NCBI GenBank assembly: GCA_946182865.1
Contig: CAMHAV010000008.1
Coordinates: 1 to 38,220 of the forward strand
Origin: an uncultured Clostridia bacterium
GTDB taxonomy: Bacteria > Bacillota > Clostridia > Oscillospirales > Acutalibacteraceae
Direction of reading: 5' to 3'
Length of the DNA: 38,220 bases
Translations under genes and position numbers: made by a program
In this document: positions 7,748-16,790 of the stretch, in pieces
How positions within the stretch are numbered: position 1 is the stretch's first letter
How the letters are laid out: each line of letters begins with the position of its first letter
The notes under the pieces: generated by a model
Databases searched by the model: none
The model's input: only the letters and a program-made list of their open reading frames with translations
What the model was told of the DNA's origin: nothing

Positions 7748-10237
7748 ATGGCATTTGCGCCGATCCCCGAATATGAGGGAAAATCGCCCTTTGTGTTTAT
7801 TTCCTACGCACAGCAGGACGAAAAAATAGCTTATTCCATTGCCGTAAAAATGTATAACGAGGGCTTCCGTGTGTGGAGCAGCGCCGCCTGCGGCAATCCT
7901 TCCAATATGCGCATTGCCGAGCGTCTGAGCAATTCCGCAGTAGCGATGGTATTTCTGTCGCGGAGCTATCTGAAATTTGCCTCCTACAAGGAGTTTGAAC
8001 CGCGTGCCGTTATGAACAGTCCCAAACAGAAAATTGTGATTTGTCTGGACGACACGCCCCTTGGCACCGATTGGAACACGGTCGATTTTCCCGCCGGCAT
8101 CCGCTACAATCCGGATGTTCCGGAAGGACTGTGGCTGCGCATTAATTCCTCCGACGCACTGGAAAAATGCAGGGGCGCCTGGCCCAAACATCCGCTCCCC
8201 CTGCCCTATGAAGAAAAAAACGCTGTGGAAGCCTCCATCGACGAAGGCGATCTGCATAACGAGTTAAGCGATCTTAATTCGGTCATGTCTTCTTTCGGCG
8301 CGGGACTGGACGATGAAGAAATCAACAACATTTCGCTTTTTCGCCGCCAGGATCCTGACGCTGACAAATTCAAATGGCCTCAAAAACAGGAGCCTACGCA
8401 GGAACAGGAATATTATGCCATTGAAAACCTCATCGGCACCGCACCTATGCCCACATCTCCCGAAAAAAAGCAGTACGACAACATGATCGGACTCATCGAA
8501 GGTTTTATGGAAAAGAGCAGCCGCGCCAAGGAGGAAGAACTGCAAAAAGCGCTAAACGAGCCCTCTCCCCTGCCGGCGGAACAACCGGCTGCAGTTTCGT
8601 CCCATTCCTATGGCAATTACCGTCCGATTCCCAAAAACGAATTTGATCGGGTCGATCTTTCCAAGGATACCGCTGCCGAACCGGTAGTCATCACACATTC
8701 CTCCGATATTAAAAAAGCGCATTCCCCCTTTTCCTCTGTCACGGTGGATTACGGTGAGGAAACGCTTCCCGATAACTACTCCATGAAAAGAACTACGGAT
8801 CGTTCCGAGCGGCTTAGCAGCTATGTATTCGATTTTGACACCCACCAACCGGTTGAACCGCCCGCTCCCATCGTAACGGAACCTCCCAAAGAAACGTCGG
8901 AGCCGAAACCGCAAAAAAAAGAAAAGAAAAAACTCAAAACCGATACCGAAGTATTTGAAAAAATCGTGGACGATCGCAAGCTGATGACCTCCACAGAGGA
9001 CAACGCGGACAATGCGCGTCTGACCTATCATCTCGGCAGCGCGTTTGACGGCTTTGACGAAAACGACTTTATCGACAACGAGGAAGAACCCGCTCCCGAA
9101 CCGCCCAAACCCGAACCGAAATTTGAGCCGGTCGATCACACGCCTGTCCGATTTAAGGACGACGAAATTCCTCTTCCGGCGCTCAGCTTTGAGCCGAAAA
9201 AACCTCGTCCCGAATTTGATTTCACCCCGTCAAAACCCATCGTTCCCCCCTCTCCGCAAGAGTCCGACGAACAGAGACGCACGCTTTCCAAACCGCGCAG
9301 GCGCTATATTGTCGCGGTCAGACGCGGCATTCGCCACATCGAATACGAGAACGAAATGTACGAGGTCAACGGCCGCTGGATTCCGGGCGAAATCTATCAC
9401 CGGCTCATGCCCAACGCCGAATACACCGCTATACGGCGTATCAACCGCACGCAGAAGCGGGAACCGGAGCCTACGCCAACCCCCGCTTACCGTCCCCCGT
9501 CCGAAGCCGGTCTGAATTCCGGCAGCCGCCTGTTCAGTGCGGTCAACACCTTCTTCACACCGCCGCCGCGCCAGAATGCGAGCGCACCCGAAAGCATTGA
9601 TGAAAATGTGCGTGCCGCCATGCGGGAACGCCATGAAATACGCCGTAACGAAGCCATCCGGCAATATGAGGAACAGCAAATGGCCGCCGAAAGCGCCAAA
9701 CCCGCCTCCAAGCAGCCAGCCGCTTCGCCGGAAGGGGAAAACCAGCCCGCCCGCAAGCATAAATTCTCTCACGAGGGCGGCATCAAAAAATCGCTGACCG
9801 CCAATATGGAAACGCCCGTTGACACCAGCGGCGAGGAATCGCACCGTCAATACGGCGCGAGAGCAGCCTCCGCGAGTGTTGGCGCAAGCGCCGATACGGA
9901 CGGCAAGCAGAGCAAAAAATCCAAAAAGGCAGACGAAAAGGCCGCCAAAAAAGCGGCGCAGAAAGCGGCGCAAAAGGCGGCACAGAAAAAGGAAGAAGCC
10001 AAAAAGAAAGACAAGGACAAAAAGAAAAAACAAACCAAGGAGGACAGCAAAACCGCCAAGGAGCCTGTCAAGGTGTACGGCGATGTGGATGAGGACAATC
10101 TCATCGAACTGCCCAAAAAGAACCTCCCCAAAATGGATTACGACCCAGAAGTGTTCCGCGACATGAATCTCAGCGAAATCCTCTTTGGCGACAAGGGCGA
10201 CCCTAAAAAGAACGCCAAAAAGAAAAAGAAGAAATAA
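7748..10237 (+). CDS. TIR-domain protein with a long disordered, Lys-rich C-terminal region
   Basis: SPFVFISYAQQDEKIAYSIAVKMYNEGFRVWSSAACGNPSNMRIAERLSNSAVAMVFLSRSYLKFASYKEFEPRAV matches the TIR fold pattern; Pro/Glu/Lys-rich remainder. Confidence 0.85.
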   Translation: MAFAPIPEYEGKSPFVFISYAQQDEKIAYSIAVKMYNEGFRVWSSAACGNPSNMRIAERLSNSAVAMVFLSRSYLKFASYKEFEPRAVMNSPKQKIVICLDDTPLGTDWNTVDFPAGIRYNPDVPEGLWLRINSSDALEKCRGAWPKHPLPLPYEEKNAVEASIDEGDLHNELSDLNSVMSSFGAGLDDEEINNISLFRRQDPDADKFKWPQKQEPTQEQEYYAIENLIGTAPMPTSPEKKQYDNMIGLIEGFMEKSSRAKEEELQKALNEPSPLPAEQPAAVSSHSYGNYRPIPKNEFDRVDLSKDTAAEPVVITHSSDIKKAHSPFSSVTVDYGEETLPDNYSMKRTTDRSERLSSYVFDFDTHQPVEPPAPIVTEPPKETSEPKPQKKEKKKLKTDTEVFEKIVDDRKLMTSTEDNADNARLTYHLGSAFDGFDENDFIDNEEEPAPEPPKPEPKFEPVDHTPVRFKDDEIPLPALSFEPKKPRPEFDFTPSKPIVPPSPQESDEQRRTLSKPRRRYIVAVRRGIRHIEYENEMYEVNGRWIPGEIYHRLMPNAEYTAIRRINRTQKREPEPTPTPAYRPPSEAGLNSGSRLFSAVNTFFTPPPRQNASAPESIDENVRAAMRERHEIRRNEAIRQYEEQQMAAESAKPASKQPAASPEGENQPARKHKFSHEGGIKKSLTANMETPVDTSGEESHRQYGARAASASVGASADTDGKQSKKSKKADEKAAKKAAQKAAQKAAQKKEEAKKKDKDKKKKQTKEDSKTAKEPVKVYGDVDEDNLIELPKKNLPKMDYDPEVFRDMNLSEILFGDKGDPKKNAKKKKKK

Positions 10238-10248
10238 TTCTTTCACGC

Positions 10249-10288
10249 AAAAGCGCGCATCCTTCCCAAGAGGATACGCGCTTTTTGA
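10249..10288. terminator. Bidirectional terminator between convergent genes
   Basis: AAAAGCGCG-CATCCTtcccaagAGGAT-ACGCGCTTTTT. Confidence 0.85.
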
Positions 10289-10302
10289 CACTATAGAGCC
10301 TG

Positions 10303-10983
10303 CTACTCCGCCGCCTTAAAGCCTATGCCCCACACCGTTTCGATATACGGTTCTTCGGTAATGGCTTTCAGTTTGATGCGGATGTGGCTGATGTGGACGT
10401 TGATCGTCTTGTCCTCGCCCTCGTAATATTCTTCCCATGCGTAATTGAAGATTTCCTTTTTGGAAAACACTTTTTTGGGATTGCCAAAGATCAGCTCGAG
10501 AATATTGAATTCCTGATGCGTGAGTGGTACTCTCTGACCGCAGAGCGTGGCGGTATAGGAGGATTTGTCCAGCACCAGCTGCTTATAGACAATGCGCGTG
10601 TCATCCGGCGCTGCGCCGCTTTTGCGCAGACAGACATACACCCGCGCGACCAGTTCTTTCATCTGAAAGGGCTTGGTGATATAATCGTCCGCGCCGCTCA
10701 TGAGCAGATCGACCTTGTTGTCCAGCTCGTCCTTGGCGGAAATGACGATCACGGGAATATGGCTGCATTCCCGCAGCTCGCGCAGCACGGTTTCCCCGCT
10801 CTTGCCGGGAAGCATGAGGTCGAGCAGCACCAGATCAAAGCTGTCGCCCCGCAGGCACATCAGCCCTTCGGTGCCGGAATATGCCGCCACACAGGCAAAC
10901 GAATGCTTTTCCAGCGTCGCGGCGATCATCCCGCTGATATCCGCGTCATCCTCGATGATGAGTATTTTTTTCAAGAAAACCAC
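10303..10983 (-). CDS. OmpR/VanR-type response regulator
   Basis: KILIIEDDADISGMI, LVLLDLMLPGKSG, SGADDYITKPF and a winged-helix output domain. Confidence 0.95.
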   Translation of the reverse strand: MVFLKKILIIEDDADISGMIAATLEKHSFACVAAYSGTEGLMCLRGDSFDLVLLDLMLPGKSGETVLRELRECSHIPVIVISAKDELDNKVDLLMSGADDYITKPFQMKELVARVYVCLRKSGAAPDDTRIVYKQLVLDKSSYTATLCGQRVPLTHQEFNILELIFGNPKKVFSKKEIFNYAWEEYYEGEDKTINVHISHIRIKLKAITEEPYIETVWGIGFKAAE

Positions 10984-10989
10984 CTCCCG

Positions 10990-11892
10990 CTAATGATTCG
11001 CAAACTGCAATGTAATGACAAAATCTCCGTCCTGTATTTCGGCGGAGATTTTTCCTTTCATGGCCTCAGTGAGCTGTTTGGCCACGGGCAGTCCAAGGCC
11101 TGACGAATGACGGCTGCGGGATGGATCCGCGGTGTAAAAGCGGTCGAATATCTTGTCAATCTCACCGCTCCAGTCTTCGCGGAGATTGTTGCGAATGGTG
11201 AGTATGACGTCCGAAGACGCGGCGGTCAAGCGAATCGACACGCTGTCGCGCCCGTGAAGCAGCGCGTTTCGCAGAATATTCTGCACCACCCGTCCGAAGG
11301 CGATTTTGTTGCCCGATATAAAACATTCGCCGTCAGGAAGATCAATCTGCGGCTCGATGCCGTGCGCCCGGAAATCCTCATAAAAGGAGAGGAGAATTTC
11401 GCACAGGCTTTGATTGCAGTCGAATATCTCTGTTTCGAGGCGGTAGGAACCGTTTTGCAGCTTGGCATAGGTAAACAACTGCTCCAGCAAGTCCCACAGC
11501 AGATTCAACCGTCCCGTGATAATCCGGGTATATCTGACCCGGTCTTCTTCCCGCTCTGCCTCACAGAGCAGGTTGAAATACCCGTCCAGCGAGGTCAGCG
11601 GCGTGCGGATGTCGTGCGCCAGATCGGTGATCAGTTCCTTGGTGCGGGTTTCCTGCTCCATATAGCGCGCCCGCTCTCTGCGGCTGTCGTCCAGCCATTG
11701 ATTAACGCTGTCACGCAGCGCGACAATTTCGGCGCGGTCAAGGCTGACACGGAGATCTATGTTGGTTTCCTTTTCATGGTGATAACGCAGTTGGCGGCAA
11801 AGTCCGGCGACCTGCCGCCGATAGCGGATATACTCGATCAGCAGCAGCGCCAGCGCCGCCGAAAGTAAAATGATGACAAGCTTCAAATGCAA
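10990..11892 (-). CDS. Sensor histidine kinase with one N-terminal TM
   Basis: H-box ELITDLAHDIRTPLTSLDGYFNLL; SSGLGLPVAKQLTEAMKGKI ATP-binding motif. Confidence 0.95.
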   Translation of the reverse strand: MHLKLVIILLSAALALLLIEYIRYRRQVAGLCRQLRYHHEKETNIDLRVSLDRAEIVALRDSVNQWLDDSRRERARYMEQETRTKELITDLAHDIRTPLTSLDGYFNLLCEAEREEDRVRYTRIITGRLNLLWDLLEQLFTYAKLQNGSYRLETEIFDCNQSLCEILLSFYEDFRAHGIEPQIDLPDGECFISGNKIAFGRVVQNILRNALLHGRDSVSIRLTAASSDVILTIRNNLREDWSGEIDKIFDRFYTADPSRSRHSSGLGLPVAKQLTEAMKGKISAEIQDGDFVITLQFANH

Positions 11893-11913
11893 ACTCCCTG
11901 TTTTTACGGCGTG

Positions 11914-12780
11914 TTACGCCATATCCCTTTGGGACACGGCCGCGATACTGATTCCATTATACAACAGAAAGAAGAAAATTGCAACCGCCCCGGCGGTTCC
12001 CCACACCTTTGCGTTGTAAGTGACAGGGAGCATCTTAACATGGTAGATCAGGCAATGGTCTAACACGGAGAAATTCTTCAGCTTCAACAGGTCGTCAATT
12101 TTGCTCAGCACGACATTGCCAATGCCCATGCTCAGCAGACAAGTCACCGTGATGGCAATTACCTTGCCGCGTATCAGTTCCGCGAGACACATGATCAACA
12201 CGGAAAAGACGTCGTACAATAGAATTTGCATGCCCAGATATCGGATAATGGAAACGGCACTGCCCAACCGGAACCGGTCGAAATAGCAGACGCTCAAGAA
12301 CAATAAAATGAGTATCACCAATATCATCTCGACAGCGACAAAAATCAGCAAAGAGGCATTCTCGGCGGCCACCATCTGCCATTTTTTATGGGAGTAAATG
12401 CCGAGATTTTTCTGAAAACCGCTTTTATATTTGTTGCAGACCGTGTTGGCGGCGAAAATGCCGCAAAACACCAGAAACACGCCGCTGGAGAGAAAACTGT
12501 GAATCAGCCTTTCAAAAGTGATATCCATGTTGCGTGTAAAATCCACCACCACGAATCCCACGCCGCTGCTTTTGATTTCCATTGCCTGCTCATCAGAAAT
12601 CTCGGCATACATAGCATTGTCTTTTTCCAATGTATTATTTTGGGATTGTTCTCCAAATGAAGCGGACATCGCGAACAACAAAGCGGCAAATATTGCCACA
12701 AATAAAAGCGTTACATACGCCGTCTTTGATCGAACCAACCGAGCCATTTCCATTTTGATTAAATTCGTGATACTACTCAT
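11914..12780 (-). CDS. ABC-2 type permease (BcrB/lantibiotic-immunity-like)
   Basis: Six hydrophobic segments, starts MSSITNLIKMEMARLVRSKTAY; follows and overlaps the cognate ATPase. Confidence 0.85.
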   Translation of the reverse strand: MSSITNLIKMEMARLVRSKTAYVTLLFVAIFAALLFAMSASFGEQSQNNTLEKDNAMYAEISDEQAMEIKSSGVGFVVVDFTRNMDITFERLIHSFLSSGVFLVFCGIFAANTVCNKYKSGFQKNLGIYSHKKWQMVAAENASLLIFVAVEMILVILILLFLSVCYFDRFRLGSAVSIIRYLGMQILLYDVFSVLIMCLAELIRGKVIAITVTCLLSMGIGNVVLSKIDDLLKLKNFSVLDHCLIYHVKMLPVTYNAKVWGTAGAVAIFFFLLYNGISIAAVSQRDMA

Positions 12781-13693
12781 GGTTTTCACCTGCTCCTCCC
12801 GTAAGATTGACAAAAAATTCCTCCAAGCTCTCCTGCCTGACCGATATGCCGCGCAGCAGGATCCCCCGCCGCGCCAGCGTCATATTGATCTCGCCCACCC
12901 TGTCGCAGCAATTCGGCACGCGAACGGTGGCGCTGTCGCACACCTCGTAGGCGGCATAGCCCATTTCTTCGAGCGCCAGACAAACCTCTTTGACCGCGTC
13001 GGATCTGATCTCCACACATTCCGCGCACTGGTCGAGCAATTCCTCTTTGGAAAGCTCCCGCACCAGCTTGCCCTCATTGATAATGCCGTAATGCGTGGCA
13101 ATGCGCGCCAGTTCGTCGAGAATGTGGCTGGAAATGATGACCGTCATTTCATATTCGCGGCTGAGTTTTTCGATCAGCTCGCGAATTTCGATCACGCCGA
13201 CGGGATCCAGACCGTTGATCGGCTCGTCCAGAATCAGCAGGTCGGGCGTGCCGATGAGCGACATGGCGATGCCGAGGCGCTGCTTCATGCCGAGAGAAAA
13301 CTGTCCCGCCTTTTTATGCCCTGTGTCAGACAGCCCCACCAGCGCGAGCAGCTCATTGATTTTCCCGCGATGATAAACGCCGGTCGCCACGGCTTTGAGG
13401 CGCATGTTGTCAAAGGCGGTCATATCGCCGTAGATACCCGGCGCTTCAATCAGCGCGCCGATGCGGTTTTGCCCGATGGAATCCTCCGCGTCGGTGCCAA
13501 AGAGTCTGATCTCTCCGGAGGTGGGCTTTGCCAGCCCGGCAATCATTTTCATAAAGGTGGTCTTGCCCGCGCCGTTTCTGCCGATCAAGCCGTAGATGGA
13601 CCCCTTGGGGACATGCAGACTGAGATCGTCCACCGCGCGCTGATGACCGTAGGTTTTCGTGAGGCATACCGTTTCCAGCAAATACTCATTCAT
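12773..13693 (-). CDS. ABC transporter ATP-binding protein (BcrA/lantibiotic-immunity type)
   Basis: Walker A GRNGAGKTT, signature FSLGMKQRLGIAMSLIG, Walker B LLILDEPINGLDP. Confidence 0.95.
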   Translation of the reverse strand: MNEYLLETVCLTKTYGHQRAVDDLSLHVPKGSIYGLIGRNGAGKTTFMKMIAGLAKPTSGEIRLFGTDAEDSIGQNRIGALIEAPGIYGDMTAFDNMRLKAVATGVYHRGKINELLALVGLSDTGHKKAGQFSLGMKQRLGIAMSLIGTPDLLILDEPINGLDPVGVIEIRELIEKLSREYEMTVIISSHILDELARIATHYGIINEGKLVRELSKEELLDQCAECVEIRSDAVKEVCLALEEMGYAAYEVCDSATVRVPNCCDRVGEINMTLARRGILLRGISVRQESLEEFFVNLTGGAGENHE

Positions 13694-13862
13694 ATCAAAC
13701 CGTCCTCTTTTCTATGGGAAATAATACAAGTCGAGCTCTTCCTGTCAAAACGATTATACTCCCGCAAAGGTAAATCTGGCGCAAAAAAATTATAAAGAAA
13801 GTGTAAAGGCAAGAAAGAAAAAAATAGAAAAAAAAAATAATCCCGCAAATTTAAAAAAACAC

Positions 13863-13891
13863 TTGACAAACCGATAAAAACGTGGTATTAT
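13863..13891 (+). promoter_or_regulatory. Sigma-A promoter TTGACA-N17-TATTAT for the tRNA cluster
   Basis: Exact -35, near-consensus -10, upstream of tRNA-Leu. Confidence 0.8.
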
Positions 13892-13952
13892 ATTTTTCGC
13901 TAACTGATCGGTTGCACGGCAACGCGCTGTGTGTCCCAGTGTTGGCTATTAT

Positions 13953-14039
13953 GCGGATATGGCGGAATTGGCAGACGCGCTAGATTCAGGTTCTAGTGAA
14001 TGCAAGTTCATGCAGGTTCAAGTCCTGTTATCCGCACCA
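13953..14039 (+). tRNA. tRNA-Leu(CAG), CCA encoded
   Basis: Acceptor GCGGATA/TATCCGC, anticodon arm CTAGA-ttCAGgt-TCTAG, long variable arm, GGTTCAAGTCC. Confidence 0.93.
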
Positions 14040-14044
14040 ATTCT

Positions 14045-14133
14045 GGAGGGGTGTCCGAGCGGTTTAAGGAGCTAGTCTTGAAAACTAGTGATAGGGTGAC
14101 CTACCAAGGGTTCGAATCCCTTCCCCTCCGCCA
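14045..14133 (+). tRNA. tRNA-Ser(TGA), CCA encoded
   Basis: Acceptor GGAGGGG/CCCCTCC, anticodon arm CTAGT-cTTGAAa-ACTAG, long variable arm, GGTTCGAATCC. Confidence 0.93.
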
Positions 14134-14182
14134 CACCTCTCTTTTTTTGTTTTATATATGTTATGTTGTTGTCAACACATTC

Positions 14183-14275
14183 GGAGAAGTACTCAAGTGG
14201 TGACGAGGCTCCCCTGCTAAGGGAGTAGGCTGGCTAAACACTGGCGCGAGGGTTCAAATCCCTCCTTCTCCGCCA
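14183..14275 (+). tRNA. tRNA-Ser(GCT), CCA encoded
   Basis: Acceptor GGAGAAG/CTTCTCC, anticodon arm CTCCC-ctGCTaa-GGGAG, long variable arm, GGTTCAAATCC. Confidence 0.93.
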
Positions 14276-14329
14276 AAGCGAAAATCCCATCGACGAACGT
14301 CGATGGGATTTTTACTTTGTATTATTCAT
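14273..14329 (+). repeat. 57-bp direct repeat copy 1 (tRNA CCA plus terminator hairpin)
   Basis: 51/57 identical to 16734..16790 by hand alignment, same length. Confidence 0.85.
14280..14316 (+). terminator. Terminator of the tRNA cluster
   Basis: AAAATCCCATCGACgaacGTCGATGGGATTTTT. Confidence 0.9.
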
Positions 14330-14620
14330 TTGTTTTTATTGCCTGAATCCGGTATGATAGAGACAGACGGAACGGCTTTTTTCTGCACTGACTTTTTCCA
14401 TAATACTGTCATTTTCCCTTTTTGAAGAAACACAAAAGCTTCTTGTTTCTTGCTTTTGTTTATAACCATTTAAAAAAAAGATAATTTACAAAAAAATTAC
14501 AATATCATCGCTCAATAATCACCTATTTACGGACATCTTTTGGTATCATTGGAACATGGAACGGTTTTGCTGTGTGATAGCAGAGGATAATACTTTTCTT
14601 TATTAAGGAGGCATTTTGAT

Positions 14621-16516
14621 ATGAGTAATAAGGAACTATGCAGAATTTAATCAGTCATTTTCTGCTTAAAAATACAGTATGCTTGCGTGTTTCAGAAAGT
14701 GAAATGTATCAATTATTTCTGCATAGTTCCTAAGTATAAGAAAACCCACAATTCAAAATGGGAATCGGGACATTCTGCCTCCCCCCGAGACAGACATAAT
14801 GTTTCGTCCCGACCGGGGCTGCTTTTCCGGCTGGGCTGTGCCGTGTTGGCGATGACGGTGGCAGTATGCGCGGCTCCGCTGCTGCGCCGCTTTTTTGAGG
14901 CGCAATTACCGATGGTGCACGCGGCGGGTCAAACTATAAATGTATACGGAACATGGGATTCTAATGACAAAATGGAGCCGGGTCAAACCTCGTTAGATGT
15001 AGATAAGATATATATGAATGCCGGTAGTGTCATTAGAATCCGTAACGGTAAGACCATAAATATGGTTAATCAACAAACAATAGGATCAGCTGACCTTAGC
15101 GTGATTTATCTTTATTCCAATGCCAATTTGCATTTGTATGGTACGATGACAGGTTCGTGTGATGAATTGAATATAACTTCAGATAGTTCTCATGTTTATG
15201 TTTATCTCAATGAAGGCGCTGTCTTTGACGTTACCTTTAACGATGATACATTCGGAAGTCGTCAGTGCTACATAGAATGTATCGGCTACAATGTCGGCAG
15301 CAACCTAACGGATAGCGAAACCTACCCCGATGTCAACTTTGATATATCAACAGATATCCAAGTGTTGAACGTGAGTGCAGACCCCAATGTGGCTGTCATA
15401 CAAGGTGAATCAGTCGGTAAATTCTGTAATGTTGAAGATACGACCTATCGCTACACTGCCAGCCCTGTCGAGGGATTCAGCCGACTTATCTGGTTAAAAG
15501 GCGGTGCCAATGGCTTCATACTGAACCCCGAAACACAAACCCAATTCCAAAACACAACCCAAATCAAAAACAGAGTGGATTTCTCCTGCAAAGAGAACGC
15601 GAAAGGCCAGTTGTACGCCAAATACATTCCCGACGACGCGTGGACATGGGACTTGGAAGAGGGGAAGGCAACCTATACAGTTACCAACATCGATCCCGCT
15701 GTTGCGGGCGGAACAACAGAAGTGACCTACACCGACGATACGTTGGAATCTGTTGTTAACGAAGAGACCGGCAAGACCATCTATACAGCTTCTGTTACTG
15801 TTGACGGAGAACCCATCACCGGTACTTACGAGGTTGATAACGACAACCAAGGCACCGGCGAAGGTGGCACCGGCGAAGGCGGTACTGGCGAGGGTGGCAC
15901 CGGCGAAGGCGGTACTGGCGAGGGTGGCACCGGCGAAGGCGGCACCGGCGAGGGTGGCACCGGCGAAGGCGGCACCGGCGAGGGTGGCACCGGCGAGGGT
16001 GGCACCGGCGAGGGTGGCACCGGCGAGGGTGGCACCAATGGTGATCATTCAAAAGACTACGCTTTTATCACCGGCAGCGTATGGAGCTGGACAAAGGGTA
16101 CTGCTGCCGGAATGCCGGTGATCCTCAAAAACACGGTGGGAGATGACACCACTACCTTCAGCAAGCTGCAAAAGGTATTTGTAGACGGAACCCTTCTCAC
16201 ACAGGACGTTCACTACAAAGCAGTTCCCGGCAGCATTAAGATCACGCTCCAGCCAAGTTACCTGAAAAACCTCAGCGCAGGCACACACACGCTTACCGTC
16301 GAACTGAAGGACGCCACACTGGAACATACGTTCACCATTGCGGAGTCCGGCGGCAGTGATCCGGGTAAGGGCAGTGATTCACCGAAAACCGGAGAAAGCA
16401 ATTTCAAGCTCTTTTTGTCCGCATGGCTCTTCATGGCTTCCTCCGCAATGATCGTCATGTTGCTCTTCCAGAAGAAAAAGAAAAATACTCCCACAGGTAG
16501 ACGCAGTCAATTCTAA
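14621..16516 (+). CDS. Sortase-type surface protein with GTGEG repeats, 5' end interrupted by a MITE-like element (currently open from GTG 14687)
   Basis: SD taaggagg plus ATG at 14621; signal-peptide-like [24 protein letters not shown]2-like Ig-type domain; SPKTGE-hydrophobic-KKKK C-terminus. One in-frame TAA at 14648-14650 lies inside the inserted element. Confidence 0.8.
14632..14730. mobile_element. 99-bp MITE-like insertion with 14-bp perfect terminal inverted repeats and TAA/TAA flanks
   Basis: GGAACTATGCAGAA...TTCTGCATAGTTCC; TAA at 14629-14631 and 14731-14733; excision restores the ORF. Confidence 0.85.
15851..16030 (+). repeat. 12 x 15-bp in-frame tandem repeat encoding GTGEG
   Basis: Units ggcaccggcga(a/g)gg(t/c) or ggtactggcgagggt, 180 bp total. 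Confidence 0.97.
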
Positions 16517-16547
16517 CCGATAGATTTTGAACATCTCTTTTCAAAGA

Positions 16548-16592
16548 ATAATCGTCGGACAAGGTCGAAAGACAATGTCCGGCGATTTTTTT
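16548..16592 (+). terminator. Intrinsic terminator downstream of the surface-protein gene
   Basis: AATCGTCGGACA...TGTCCGGCGATTTTTTT. Confidence 0.85.
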
Positions 16593-16733
16593 ACTTGATG
16601 AAAATACTAACCGCGTCGAATAGTATGAAAATAAAACCATTGTTGTCATTATGACAGGTACCGGAGAGATTTTCTACGATGAACGCAAGCGGTATCTCAA
16701 TGACTGAGCGGCATCTTTTTTGTACTCCCCTTT

Positions 16734-16790
16734 CCAAAGCGAAAAACCTGTCGACAAACGTCGATGGGATTTTCGCTTTGTATTATTCAT
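16734..16790 (+). repeat. 57-bp direct repeat copy 2 (includes hairpin and the stop codon of the convergent permease)
   Basis: CCAAAGCGAAAAACCTGTCGACAAACGTCGATGGGATTTTCGCTTTGTATTATTCAT. Confidence 0.85.

Noticed and set aside
9230-10291. 353-aa minus-strand ORF with hydrophobic Phe/Leu-rich stretches opposite the TIR-protein tail
   Set aside because: Reverse complement of Lys-rich codons gives Phe/Leu; artefact of the sense composition.
10303-13693. Two-component system plus BcrAB-type ABC transporter as a lantibiotic biosynthesis locus
   Set aside because: No precursor peptide or modification enzymes are adjacent; this is most simply a common peptide-antibiotic resistance/immunity-type module.
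14428-14460. ACAAAAGC/GCTTTTGT inverted repeat upstream of the surface-protein gene
   Set aside because: Short AT-rich arms in an AT-rich region; could be chance.
15494-16052. Minus-strand ORFs with AGATL, RRCHP and PPSPV repeats
   Set aside because: Frames of the 15-bp tandem repeat read on the wrong strand; the plus-strand frame has a signal-like N-terminus and a sortase motif.
16639-16707. Short ORF MTGTGEIFYDERKRYLND*, possible remnant of a mobile-element gene
   Set aside because: Too short to assign, and no SD or terminal repeats seen.
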